A DNA stretch of 64,000 bases from Palsa-883 sp963847615 (GTDB taxonomy: Bacteria; Pseudomonadota; Alphaproteobacteria; Acetobacterales; Acetobacteraceae). The stretch covers positions 496,001-560,000 of the forward strand of contig CAWKAN010000025.1 of assembly GCA_963847615.1 (NCBI GenBank), given 5' to 3'. Positions 9,701 to 16,790 of this stretch are shown piece after piece. Both the position numbers and the translations under genes were made by a program. Below the pieces are notes generated by a model. That model was given only the letters and a program-made list of their open reading frames with translations. It was not told the origin of the DNA and did not search any database. The first letter of the stretch is position 1. Each line of letters starts with the position of its first letter.

Positions 9701-11043
9701 CCGAACCGGCCCTGCACGGCGAGCTGCGTGTCCGCCCCGTGGCGGGCCGCGTGCAGGCTCAGCGCCGCGTCGCCGCTGAGGTCGATGCCGGCAGCGGCGG
9801 CGAGCGGGGCGAGCGCCGGCACGGCGAGCTGCACCTGGGCCTGTTGCGCGCCCGCCGTCGCCGCGGTGCCCTCGATGGTGAAAAGTCTGTGGTGCAGACT
9901 GAAAGCGAGCGGGCGGTCCGCCGCGTCCAGACGCAGCGTGGCGGCGACCAGCAGCGGCGCGTCGGCCAGCACGTCGGGCCGCGCGCCGGGCAGGCGGATG
10001 TTGTCCAGCGCACCGTCCAGGGTCAGCCGGCCGGAATTCCCCTGGATGTCGGCGGTGATGCGGCCGATGCCGGCCTGGCCGAGCACCAGCCCGTTCGCCA
10101 CCAGCCGGACGTTCGCATCCGGTTTGGCGAAGGCGCCATGCAGCGAGCCGGTCAGCGAGATGCCCTGCCAGGCCAGGTCGGGGCGCGGGGCCATCGCCGG
10201 CGCCTCGGCCGTCACCGCGAGGTCGGCGGCACGGCCGGTGAGGTCGAGCCGGCCGGTCACCCGGGCACGCAACGCCCCGGCGGTGAGCGTGGCCTGCGTG
10301 GCGATGGCGTCGAGCGGGCCGGCGAGGGTGGCCTCGGCAGCGATGGCGCCGATCGCCGGCAGCGCGGCCAGTGTGCCGAGCAGCCCGCCCGCCGGCTCCG
10401 CGACGTGCAGCGTGGCGTGCAGGCCGGCGGGGTCGAGACTGGCGTCCAGGTCGTAGCTGCCTTGCAGGTCCAGCCGGCGCAGCGCGAGCCGCATTGTGCC
10501 CTGGTCGAGGGCCAGCACGCGTGCCGCGCCATCGACCTCCAGCGCCGCGGTTTGGCCGCCCGTCCGCTCGCCGGTCTGGTCGCCGATCTGGTCGCCGGTG
10601 GGGCGCAGCACCGGCGCGGCCAGATCCAGCCGCGCGATGTGCAGCGCGGCGATGTCGAGCCGCACCGGCAGCGCGAGCGTGAAGTTCGATCCCGACGCCA
10701 GCGGGCGGCGCGCCACCGCCACGCGGTCGGCGGCGAGGCGCTGCACCACGGCCTCGCCGGCGAACAGGCGCAGCGGGGACCAGGCGAGCGTCAGGCCCTC
10801 GATCGTCAGCCAGCGGCCGCGCTTGTCGCTGACCTCGATCCGGGCGACGCGCGCGGCGCCGAACAGCCAGCCGGACAGGCCGCTGACGCGCACCGCGCCG
10901 TCGGTGAGCACCGGGACCAGGTGCTCGATCGCCGCGCGCCCGGGCGGCGTGGCACTGCCGCCGAGCACCGCGGCCAGCAGCAGCGCCGCCAGCAGCAGCG
11001 GGGTGCCGAGCGCCACGCCGACCCATTTCGCCGCGCGCCGCAT
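6778..11043 (-). CDS. tamB: TamB, inner-membrane component of the translocation and assembly module
   Basis: A 1421-residue protein with one N-terminal membrane anchor (about residues 8-30, VGVALGTPLLLAALLLAAVL) and a very long repetitive beta-rich periplasmic region. It ends in the DUF490/TamB domain, with IFVRGRGVNAEMGGSVRLRG, the LPQDEVLAYLLYG motif near the end and an aromatic C-terminus (KYEFEY). With the Omp85 protein TamA it bridges the periplasm for outer-membrane protein or lipid delivery. I took the ATG at 11043 because it overlaps the tamA stop; the longer open frame lies inside tamA. A Pro/Ala-rich linker (repeated ANPTPA, TPATA) sits mid-protein. This long frame is intact, unlike many neighbours. 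Confidence 0.92.
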   Translation of the reverse strand: MRRAAKWVGVALGTPLLLAALLLAAVLGGSATPPGRAAIEHLVPVLTDGAVRVSGLSGWLFGAARVARIEVSDKRGRWLTIEGLTLAWSPLRLFAGEAVVQRLAADRVAVARRPLASGSNFTLALPVRLDIAALHIARLDLAAPVLRPTGDQIGDQTGERTGGQTAALEVDGAARVLALDQGTMRLALRRLDLQGSYDLDASLDPAGLHATLHVAEPAGGLLGTLAALPAIGAIAAEATLAGPLDAIATQATLTAGALRARVTGRLDLTGRAADLAVTAEAPAMAPRPDLAWQGISLTGSLHGAFAKPDANVRLVANGLVLGQAGIGRITADIQGNSGRLTLDGALDNIRLPGARPDVLADAPLLVAATLRLDAADRPLAFSLHHRLFTIEGTAATAGAQQAQVQLAVPALAPLAAAAGIDLSGDAALSLHAARHGADTQLAVQGRFGLTNGPGPAAALLGPDTRLDAHATLRGRTLHLSQLGIASSALSASMTGTAAPDALDLDWHLAIADLAAVSPTLSGPLRASGKASGVPADLTVSAALTGEIGAKGIAPGAVSAQVALAGLPDAPTGHIVAQGTLLGAKLSLDVAASRENGRVRVAIERAEWKSAHAEGTLLVDPAAPLPLGRLSFAMTRLDDLQPLLGAALGGSTSGAGQPGGATSGGATSRAGTSGGGALRGSLSGTLDSTAAGASLTVTATDAGLPGTATVARATLDARLADPLAHPRLDGHLTLDGLAAGGISGAARIEAKGPLDAPALRLAATLPALAGAPAQVEAAGTLDTANRTVTLASLTAEWRQTPIRLLAPARIGFAAGVAVEKLRLGLAEAVLEANGRLTPALDLTARLRGLPAGLAVRLAALADLVPAMPAPSTPAPANPTPANPPPATPTPATAALATPPPALDGTLDAEARLTGTLARPTGTLRVTARGLRAATGPGRAMPAAAATLTATMQGNEARVDLRATAGTTRLTVTGEVPLTAAGALDLRATGALDLATTDPLLTQGGQRARGRVSLDATVTGPLAAPTLAGEAHLADGSFRDFAQGIDIAAISASLAADGGTVRLTRFAAKAGPGTIEAHGTLELTAPGRPLDLTITAHNARPLASDLLTAELDADLTLRGELMPSGEQAGRLTAGGHIFVRHADIRVPERLPAGIAVLNVRVAGARPPPRPAPQLRLALDLAIEAPQQIFVRGRGVNAEMGGSVRLRGSTIDPIPSGGFALRRGQYGIAGQTLTFTTGQVGFDGGSLTDPSLDFTATTTTANVIATLAITGTASHPKITLSSVPNLPQDEVLAYLLYGKSAATLGPLEIAQIVATLASLTGVAPTLANPLDSLRDALGLDRLTIGAGSSLEAGRYVGRDVYVGARQNVTGTGTQAVVQVDLAKGLKLEATAGTSTAGTATGPSATGAGGSADTASVGIKYEFEY

Positions 11044-12897
11044 CAGAACGCCTGCCCCAGGCCGATATAGACCTCGAACGCATCGCCGCCGGGCGGGCGG
11101 TTCACCGGCGCGGCGACGTCCAGCCGGATCGGGCCGATCGAGGTGTCGTAGCGCACCCCCGCGCCGGCGCCGATGCGCCAGGCGCCGGCGAGCGGCGGGC
11201 CGTTGGCGGTGACCTGGCCGGCATCGACAAACATCGCCGCCCCCCAATTGCCCCACAGCCGCTGGCGCAGCTCGATCGCGCCGGCGCCGATCGCGGTGCC
11301 GCCGGTCGGCCGGCCGTCGGAGAATTGCGGCCCCACCGACTGGTAGCGGTAGCCCCGCACCGTGGCGCTGCCGCCGGCGTAGAAGCGCTGGTCCGGCGGC
11401 AGGGCGAACTGCCCGGCGCCGGACACCTGGCCGAGCAGGCCGCGCACCGCGATCACGCTGCGCCCGTTGCCGCTGAGGTCGATATAGCTTGCCGCCGAGG
11501 CCTGCATCACCACGAAGCTGGCGTGCGGGGCGGACAGCGACTGGGTCGGTGCGATCGTCAGCGCCGCGCGGAGCCCCTTGGTGGGGTTCAGCAGGTTGTT
11601 GCTGCTGTCGTATTTCACCCCGAGCGGCAGGCCGATCAGGTCGTAGCTGCGCCCGACGCCCTGCTGGGTGATGTACTCCTGCTCGGCCGCGACGCCGCCG
11701 CTGGCAGTCCAGTGCGGCGACAGCTTGCGGCTGAGCGCGGCGCTCTGGATCAGGGCGTCCTGGCTATAGGCCTGGAAATCCTGGCGCAGCGCATCGACCT
11801 CGAGCTGCAGCGACTGGTCGCGGGCGAGAAAGTCCGGCTTGATGAACTGCGCGCCGAGCTTGTAGCCGGGGCGGGGCTGCGCGCTGCCGCCGCCGGAGGC
11901 GCCGGCGGTCAGGTTGAGCTGCTCGGCGTTGCCGAACAGGTTGCGGTGGTGCCAGCCGGCGGACAGGCCGAGCCCGAGGTCGGTGGAATAGGACGCGCCG
12001 ACATCGACCGAGCGCGGCTTGCGCTCGGCCACGACGATGTGCAGCGGCAGCCGGCCCGCGGGGTCGAGGGTATTGGCGGGTTCGATCCGGACCTCGGAGA
12101 ACAGGCCGATTCCGGCCAGGTCCTGGCGGGCGGCCTCGATCTTCGTCGGGTCGAAGCGCTGGTTCGGGTGCAGGGTGAGGCGGTTGCGGACATAGGCTTC
12201 GTGCACCTGCTTGAGGCCGGTGATGCCGATGGCGCCCAGGTTGACCCGCGGACCGGCGTTGACGGCGAAGGCGACGTCGAGCGTGAAGGCGGCGGGATGC
12301 AGCGTGGCGCTGGGCGGGGCGACGGTGGCCAGGGCGTAGCCGGCGTCGCGCAGGGCGGCCAGCAGGTGGTCGCCGGCGGCGAGGACGGCGGCGGCGCGCG
12401 CGGGGTCGCCGCTGTGCAGGCCGAGTGCCTGGGCCATCCCCGGCGGCAGGCTGCCGGTGAGGCTGACCGCGCCGAGGTGGAACAGCTGCCCGAGGTCGAA
12501 GCTGGCGGCGATTTTCGCGGGCGGCGCGGCGGGCGCGGCCTGCAGCGCGTCGATCAGGCCGGGGTCGTCGAGCGGGCTGGCGTCGAGCGTGAGGCGCGGC
12601 CTTGCCCTGGTAGTAGCCGAAGCTGTGCAGCGCGGTGCGGAAGCGGTCGCCGTCGTCGCGGGCGCGCGCGACCAGGGCGAAGGGGCCGACCGGCGCGGTG
12701 GCGCGCAGCGCGATCAGGATGGAGGCGTCGTGCAGCAGCTGGTCGATGTCCGGGTTGCCGGTGGCGGCGAGGGCGACCTCATAGGGCATCGGGTCGGCGG
12801 CGCGCGGGGCGGGGCCGGGCGCGGTGAGCAGCAGCAGCGCCAGCAGGCAGGCGATGGCGCGGCGCGGGGCGCGGTCTCGGCTGGTCCATCGCTGCAA
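11043..12897 (-). pseudogene. tamA: TamA, Omp85-family outer membrane protein, one frameshift
   Basis: The first part (12897 down to about 12600) encodes a signal peptide and the first POTRA domain, ending HSFGYYQGKA. The frame then shifts, and the rest continues in another frame as POTRA-like repeats and a C-terminal beta-barrel, with the Omp85 motifs GGSATVRGY and GAGVRYDTSIGPIRLDVA and a terminal Phe (GLGQAF). At the break the sequence ggcaaggccgcgcctc seems to have one base too many; removing one C restores GKARLTLDA. Since tamB beside it is intact, a sequencing or assembly indel is more likely than real inactivation. Confidence 0.85.
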
Positions 12898-13153
12898 TCG
12901 TGGCTGCTCCCGTCATTTTGGCCTGCCCCGGTTGGTCCCCGGGGAGGTTAGCATATGGGGCGGCGGCGCCGGATCACGGTCGGGGGAGCGGCGGGTGGGT
13001 GGGGTCGGGACATTGAGCGCGCCCGCGCGGAATGAGGTGATGAGCGGCAGCCGGATGCCGTGCAGCGTTGGGGGCGGTTGGCACGACGAAGCACCTTCTC
13101 CTGGTGTACGGGGGATGGAAACGGGCAGGAAGACCATTTTCCGTACAGCCGGG

Positions 13154-13477
13154 CTACACAGTGGCGGACATAGGCCCAGCGCCGTGACGTTTGGCAGGCT
13201 TCACCGTCACCCCGACGTCCTGGCCGAGGATAGTCAGAAACGCCATCAACCTGTCCGCTGAGACGGACGCCTTGCGGCACCGCAGCAGGGCCGATACCGG
13301 CGCTTGCATCGCGCCCAGCAGGCGCACCGCCCGCGTTGGGGTAGGCTTCCGGTCCGTGAGGATCCGATAAATCCACACCGTCACCTTGGCCTCGCCCAAT
13401 GCCACTTCGGCGTTCGGCAGGCCAAGCCCGGCAAACACCTTCCCGCTGCCGACTGCGTGGGTCGTCGCCATGCTCAC
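13154..13477 (-). CDS. HigA-like antitoxin, XRE-type HTH (HTH_37 family)
   Basis: A 107-residue helix-turn-helix protein. VFAGLGLPNAEVALGEAKV, the HTH core RAVRLLGAMQAPVSALLR and the tail DRLMAFLTILGQDVGVTVKP match the family that serves as antitoxin and autorepressor for Gp49/HigB-type RelE-fold toxins. A GTG at 13477 and an ATG at 13471 are possible starts; the GTG overlaps the stop of the upstream toxin remnant, which suggests coupling. Only a stub of the partner toxin remains upstream, so this may be an orphan antitoxin. Confidence 0.75.
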   Translation of the reverse strand: MSMATTHAVGSGKVFAGLGLPNAEVALGEAKVTVWIYRILTDRKPTPTRAVRLLGAMQAPVSALLRCRKASVSADRLMAFLTILGQDVGVTVKPAKRHGAGPMSATV

Positions 13478-13590
13478 CCTTCCCGCAATCTGCCGGACTG
13501 CATCTGCTGGGCCAACCGAAGGCGAGCGCGAATGAGCGCGATGTCCTGCTGTAGAGACGGGATGCCGCGTTTCCGCACAAGTCGGGGTGG
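13474..13590 (-). pseudogene. C-terminal remnant of a HigB/Gp49-like toxin
   Basis: Roughly the last 37 residues of a RelE-fold toxin are readable: VRKRGIPSLQQDIALIRARL and a short tail, resembling the KKTxxTPxxDIxxAxxR tail of Gp49-like toxins. The stop overlaps the antitoxin GTG as in intact higBA operons. The 5' part is missing and the divergent second toxin-antitoxin pair begins at 13623. Homology is inferred from this short tail and its position. Confidence 0.5.
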
Positions 13591-13622
13591 AATATCCGCC
13601 CCGGAGCGCCTAGTCTCTCGCC

Positions 13623-13814
13623 ATGGACGACACCCCAACCCAAGCCATTGCCCCCGCCTCGTGGCGTGAAGCCCTTGCCGAAAGCGAGGCGGAGCTTGCG
13701 GCGGGCCACATCGTGCCCGGTGAAGTCGTCCGGCAGATGTTCCGTGAAAGTATCGCCCGGCTTGAGGCCAAGCAGGATGCCGCATCGTCGCGCAAGGCCG
13801 CCTCGCGCCGTTGA
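13623..13814 (+). CDS. Small putative antitoxin of a ParE/RelE-type module
   Basis: A 63-residue acidic-then-basic protein (SWREALAESEAELAAGHIV followed by MFRESIARLEAK). Its TGA stop overlaps the TTG start of the downstream toxin-like gene (TTGA), typical of type II toxin-antitoxin operons. The N-terminal half resembles short ParD-like regulators, but I see no diagnostic motif, so the antitoxin role comes mostly from context. Confidence 0.6.
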   Translation: MDDTPTQAIAPASWREALAESEAELAAGHIVPGEVVRQMFRESIARLEAKQDAASSRKAASRR

Positions 13815-14107
13815 TCGCCTACACCCCGCGGGCCATACGGCAAGTTGGCGTCCTCATACAGCACTACGAAGAGCGCCAGCGCATCGCAGCGATTTGCGCC
13901 TTGCGGGCCGCGCTGGACCAGGCCGAACGGAAGATCGAGAGCAACCCAGCCGCGGGACTTGCCGCGCCGCGCCCCTATCCGCGTCTCGCCCGGCCGGGCA
14001 CGGCTTGGGTGAAGGCCGGCCGGTATTGGGTTGCCTACAGCACCATGCAGCCGCCCGTTATCGTCGCCGTGTTCTACGAAACCGCCGACATTCCGGCCCG
14101 CCTGTAG
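13811..14107 (+). CDS. RelE/ParE-family toxin
   Basis: A 98-residue protein starting at a TTG that overlaps the preceding stop. It has the RelE/ParE fold signature: an N-terminal IAYTPRAIRQVGVL strand-helix, a central Arg-rich helix and the C-terminal strands GRYWVAYSTMQPPVIVAVFY, matching the usual RxYxVxYxxxxxxIxIxxV core. Such toxins act on gyrase (ParE) or ribosome-bound mRNA (RelE); the sequence alone does not settle which. Together with the upstream small gene it forms a complete module. Confidence 0.75.
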   Translation: MIAYTPRAIRQVGVLIQHYEERQRIAAICALRAALDQAERKIESNPAAGLAAPRPYPRLARPGTAWVKAGRYWVAYSTMQPPVIVAVFYETADIPARL

Positions 14108-14137
14108 CGCGGCCGGAGCCGGGCGGGCTCCGCGCCG

Positions 14138-15193
14138 CTACACCGTCTTCAAGCCGCGCCCGTCGCTGAGCCACATCGCCTGCCGGGTGAACCAGTCCGG
14201 GTCGGCCACGCCCTGGTTCGGCAGCACGCCGTAGCGGATGAACGCGCGCAGCAGCGCCGTCTCGTGCGACGGGTCCGCCATGGTCTCGATCGCCTCCAGC
14301 AGGAAGCATTTCAGCGCCGACGACCCGGTCTGCACGTGCCGGCGCAGGCAGCGCCGCAGCAGCCCATTGTTCGGCCGCCCGGCGTAGGTCCCCGCCGGCG
14401 GCGCCATGGCGTTGATCGCCGCCAGCACCAGCCGGCGCTGGCCGAGCGGGTCGCGCCCCGCCAGCACCGCCGGCGCGATCGGCGGCGCCATGGCGATGCG
14501 CAGCCGCCCCATGCGGTACGGCAGGTGGAACTTGTAGCCCAGCGACTGGGCGGGCAGGCCGCCGCTGATGCGGATCGGCACGATCGGCCGGCCCAGCCGC
14601 AACGTCACCTCCATCAGGTCCTTGGCCATCGTGTTGACCGGCTGGCCCTCGTACAGCTCGCGCCAGGCGCCGACATGGACCAGCAGCGAGCGCCCCTCCA
14701 GCTGCGTCGGCAGGCCGAGCAGGAAGTCGCGCGCCGGCTTCAGCTCGTGCGGCACGGCGACGACCTGGATCGCCTCGGCCGCCGGATGGTGCAGCCGGCG
14801 GAGCTGCTCGGCCAGCAGCATGCAGTGCTCGCCGTAGTCGTTGTCGAACAGCCCGGGATGGGTGACCGCCAGCAGCTTCCCGCCGGTGATCGCCAGGTGC
14901 AGGAAGGCGATCAGGAAGGATTCGTAGCTGGTCTGGTGATTGGCATAGTAGCAGGCCGGCGTGCCCAGGAAGCGCAGCGAGGACCCGGCGTGGTCGAACA
15001 GGTGGTCGATCGGCGCCAGGGCGAGGTCGGTGGGCAGGCCGATCCCGGGCAGGCGGGCGCGCAGCGCGGCGCGGATCTCCGCCAGCGACAGCGGATCGGG
15101 CGGCAGCGGTGCCCGTGCGAAGGGGGCGGGGTGGCGCGGCGGGGCGGCCTCGGCGGGCGGCGCCGCGGGCGGGTGGGCGAGTTCCAGGTCCAT
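14138..15193 (-). CDS. PlsC-like acyltransferase domain protein
   Basis: A 351-residue protein with lysophosphatidate-acyltransferase-like motifs: YYANHQTSYESFLIAF (about 88-103), where an HX4D-like active site would lie, and LGRPIVPIRISGGLP later. No transmembrane segment is obvious. The catalytic Asp of the HX4D motif is not clear (NHQTSYES), so activity may differ from PlsC. It is monocistronic, converging on the toxin gene at 13811-14107. Substrate unknown; a lipid or thioester acyl acceptor is a guess from the family. Confidence 0.65.
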   Translation of the reverse strand: MDLELAHPPAAPPAEAAPPRHPAPFARAPLPPDPLSLAEIRAALRARLPGIGLPTDLALAPIDHLFDHAGSSLRFLGTPACYYANHQTSYESFLIAFLHLAITGGKLLAVTHPGLFDNDYGEHCMLLAEQLRRLHHPAAEAIQVVAVPHELKPARDFLLGLPTQLEGRSLLVHVGAWRELYEGQPVNTMAKDLMEVTLRLGRPIVPIRISGGLPAQSLGYKFHLPYRMGRLRIAMAPPIAPAVLAGRDPLGQRRLVLAAINAMAPPAGTYAGRPNNGLLRRCLRRHVQTGSSALKCFLLEAIETMADPSHETALLRAFIRYGVLPNQGVADPDWFTRQAMWLSDGRGLKTV

Positions 15194-15727
15194 GCGTCAG
15201 GGTTGCCGGACCAGGATGCGGCTGTCGTGTGATCGTTGCATGAAACGTCCAGCCGGGCGGGGCGGAGGTAGTGATGCCTCGGGTTCCCATGTGTGGCGTG
15301 GCAGCGTGGTGGCCCGACTGCGCGCACCGTCAGCCCCGGCCAAGCTGCCGCTGCTGGGGGCGGCGGAGGCTGTCCTGGCGGTCGTGCCGCGCGCCACGAA
15401 CCGGATTGGTCCGGGGGGCGCCGCGCCTGGTCAACGCCATGCGGCGGCGTGGCCTGCGCTGCCTCGCTGGGTCTCCAGGTTGGACATCTCGGCGGCTTGC
15501 GGCGCGACGCACCCGACCGCAGCTTGGGCAGCATGGCGGGACGGGAACCGGGGTGCCTGCGAGGTCGATGCGCAGCGCGGCAATCGCGTTCGGGCTTCGG
15601 CGTTGGGCGCGCCTGGATTCGAAACATGCCGCTCCGCTTCACCCGATTGCCCTGGCGTCCCGCACCCTCGGGCTGGAAACGCCAGCGTCGCGTGCTATAT
15701 CCCCGAGACCTGTCGTGGGAGGATCGG
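15194..15727. other. Intergenic stretch with no supported gene
   Basis: About 530 bp between the divergent acyltransferase and the small gene at 15728. Several frames stay open on both strands, but none has a motif, a ribosome site or consistent codon bias. The piece cgcttcacccgattgcc near 15636 resembles the outer flank of the palindromic element at about 625-640, so this may be an eroded copy. Confidence 0.5.
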
Positions 15728-15937
15728 ATGCCGGAGCAACGGGCGACGCCGCCGGACGAAGGGCGGAAGCCGGGTGTCGAACGGCCACAAGCCGGTCAGC
15801 CGGATTTCGAGGAATTGCCGTTCAGCCCGTCCAAACCTCCGCTCGGCTTGCATGCCAAGCCATTGATCAAGAGCCGGATCGACCTTGCGGAGCTGCGCAA
15901 GGCGCTGAAACGAGCCGGTGTCGATCCCGACCAATAA
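15728..15937 (+). CDS. Small hypothetical protein, 69 residues
   Basis: ATG at 15728 preceded by ggaggat, giving a hydrophilic 69-residue protein. It ends in an amphipathic helix (KSRIDLAELRKALKRAGV) and has a Pro-rich middle (SPSKPPLGLHAKPL). I do not recognise the family. The longer upstream extension of this frame has no separate support. It converges on the membrane-protein gene on the other strand, 23 bp away. Confidence 0.5.
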   Translation: MPEQRATPPDEGRKPGVERPQAGQPDFEELPFSPSKPPLGLHAKPLIKSRIDLAELRKALKRAGVDPDQ

Positions 15938-15960
15938 GCGCTGGCCGTCTTCGGGCGGCG

Positions 15961-16534
15961 TCAATGGAGCCGCGACGTTATCCATGCGATCGCTGGCGGG
16001 ACCACGGCGGCGCCTGCGGCCGTAATCACGCCAACCCAAAGCGCGCTGATGAGCCACCTTGGCGCTGACCAGCGTGCGCGCCAACACGACGTTCTGTTGG
16101 TGGCTGGTCTTGATCCCTGTTTGCATGGCCGCGGCGATATAGAGGTATCCGGTTGCCGCGTTGAGCGGGTTTAACACCTCGCGTATCCAGAGATCCTCGG
16201 GCTCGAAGGCCGGCGGTGTCCAATCCTGCGGCCGCAACCCGATGAGCGCGGTCCGGGCTGTGGCGCCCCAGGCCAAACCGGCGCAGACGAGGCCGACCGC
16301 CGCCCAAATCGGCAACCAACTGTTGCTGTTGAGGGCCAAGGCAGCGGCACCCAAGGCGGCGAGGGCCAGGGATATCGCCTGGCCGAAGACGGTTGTGAGT
16401 TTGGTCGTGAGGCTGTCGCCCGCGGCGAGTTGGGCCTTCACAGTTTCCTGCGCTTGGCGCAGCACCTCCAACGCAAGCTCCTGGTTGAGCGCGGCGGCGT
16501 CGACCGACCCTACGGCGCCCGGCGCGACCGCCAT
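15961..16534 (-). pseudogene. Hypothetical membrane protein with a frameshift near its C-terminus
   Basis: From the ATG complementary to 16532-16534 the product begins with an amphipathic helix (LALEVLRQAQETVKAQL), then two transmembrane segments (ISLALAALGAAALAL and LPIWAAVGLVCAGLAW) and a soluble loop. Near 16040 the frame that continues is full of Arg, but a +1 frame gives a clean third transmembrane helix (ALWVGVITAAGAAVVPPAIA) ending ITSRLH at a TGA at 15961. I infer one three-helix protein broken by a single-base indel. It resembles small SLATT-like membrane proteins in layout only. It lies 5 bp from the murA 3' fragment. Confidence 0.5.
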
Positions 16535-16538
16535 ACCG

Positions 16539-16757
16539 CTACCCCTCGATCCGCTCGATATCCGCCCCGCACGCGGCCAATTTCTGCTCCACCGCCTCGT
16601 AGCCGCGATCCAGGTGGTAGACCCGGTTCACCACCGTCTCGCCCTTCGCCGCCAGCCCGGCCAGGATCAGCGAGACCGAGGCGCGCAGGTCGGTCGCCAT
16701 CACCGGCGCGCCCGACAGCGCCGGCACGCCGCGCACGATCGCCGAGGCGCCGTGCAC
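16539..16757 (-). pseudogene. Detached 3' fragment of murA
   Basis: This 219-bp stretch encodes the last 72 residues of MurA, from HGASAIVRGVPALSG to the terminal ERIEG, and is nearly identical to the murA end at 21559-21777. It has no 5' part; the similarity stops abruptly at 16760, where the restriction island begins. It is the left direct repeat bounding that island. Confidence 0.9.
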
Positions 16758-16760
16758 GTT
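16541..16760. repeat. Direct repeat left of type III R-M island (copy of murA 3' end)
   Basis: 220 bp matching 21561-21780 with about five substitutions, exactly 5020 bp apart. Both copies start at acccctcgatccgctcgata and end at cgtgcacgtt. The similarity ends sharply on both sides. Read as a boundary repeat made when the island arrived at the murA 3' end. Confidence 0.9.
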
Positions 16761-16790
16761 ATCATGACAAGCTCAGACGCCGCTACAGGC

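Noticed and set aside
7199..10456. 1085-residue plus-strand ORF
   Set aside because: It lies antisense to tamB, which has a full domain structure; the plus frame is Ser/Arg/Ala-rich with no motif and is open only because of high GC.
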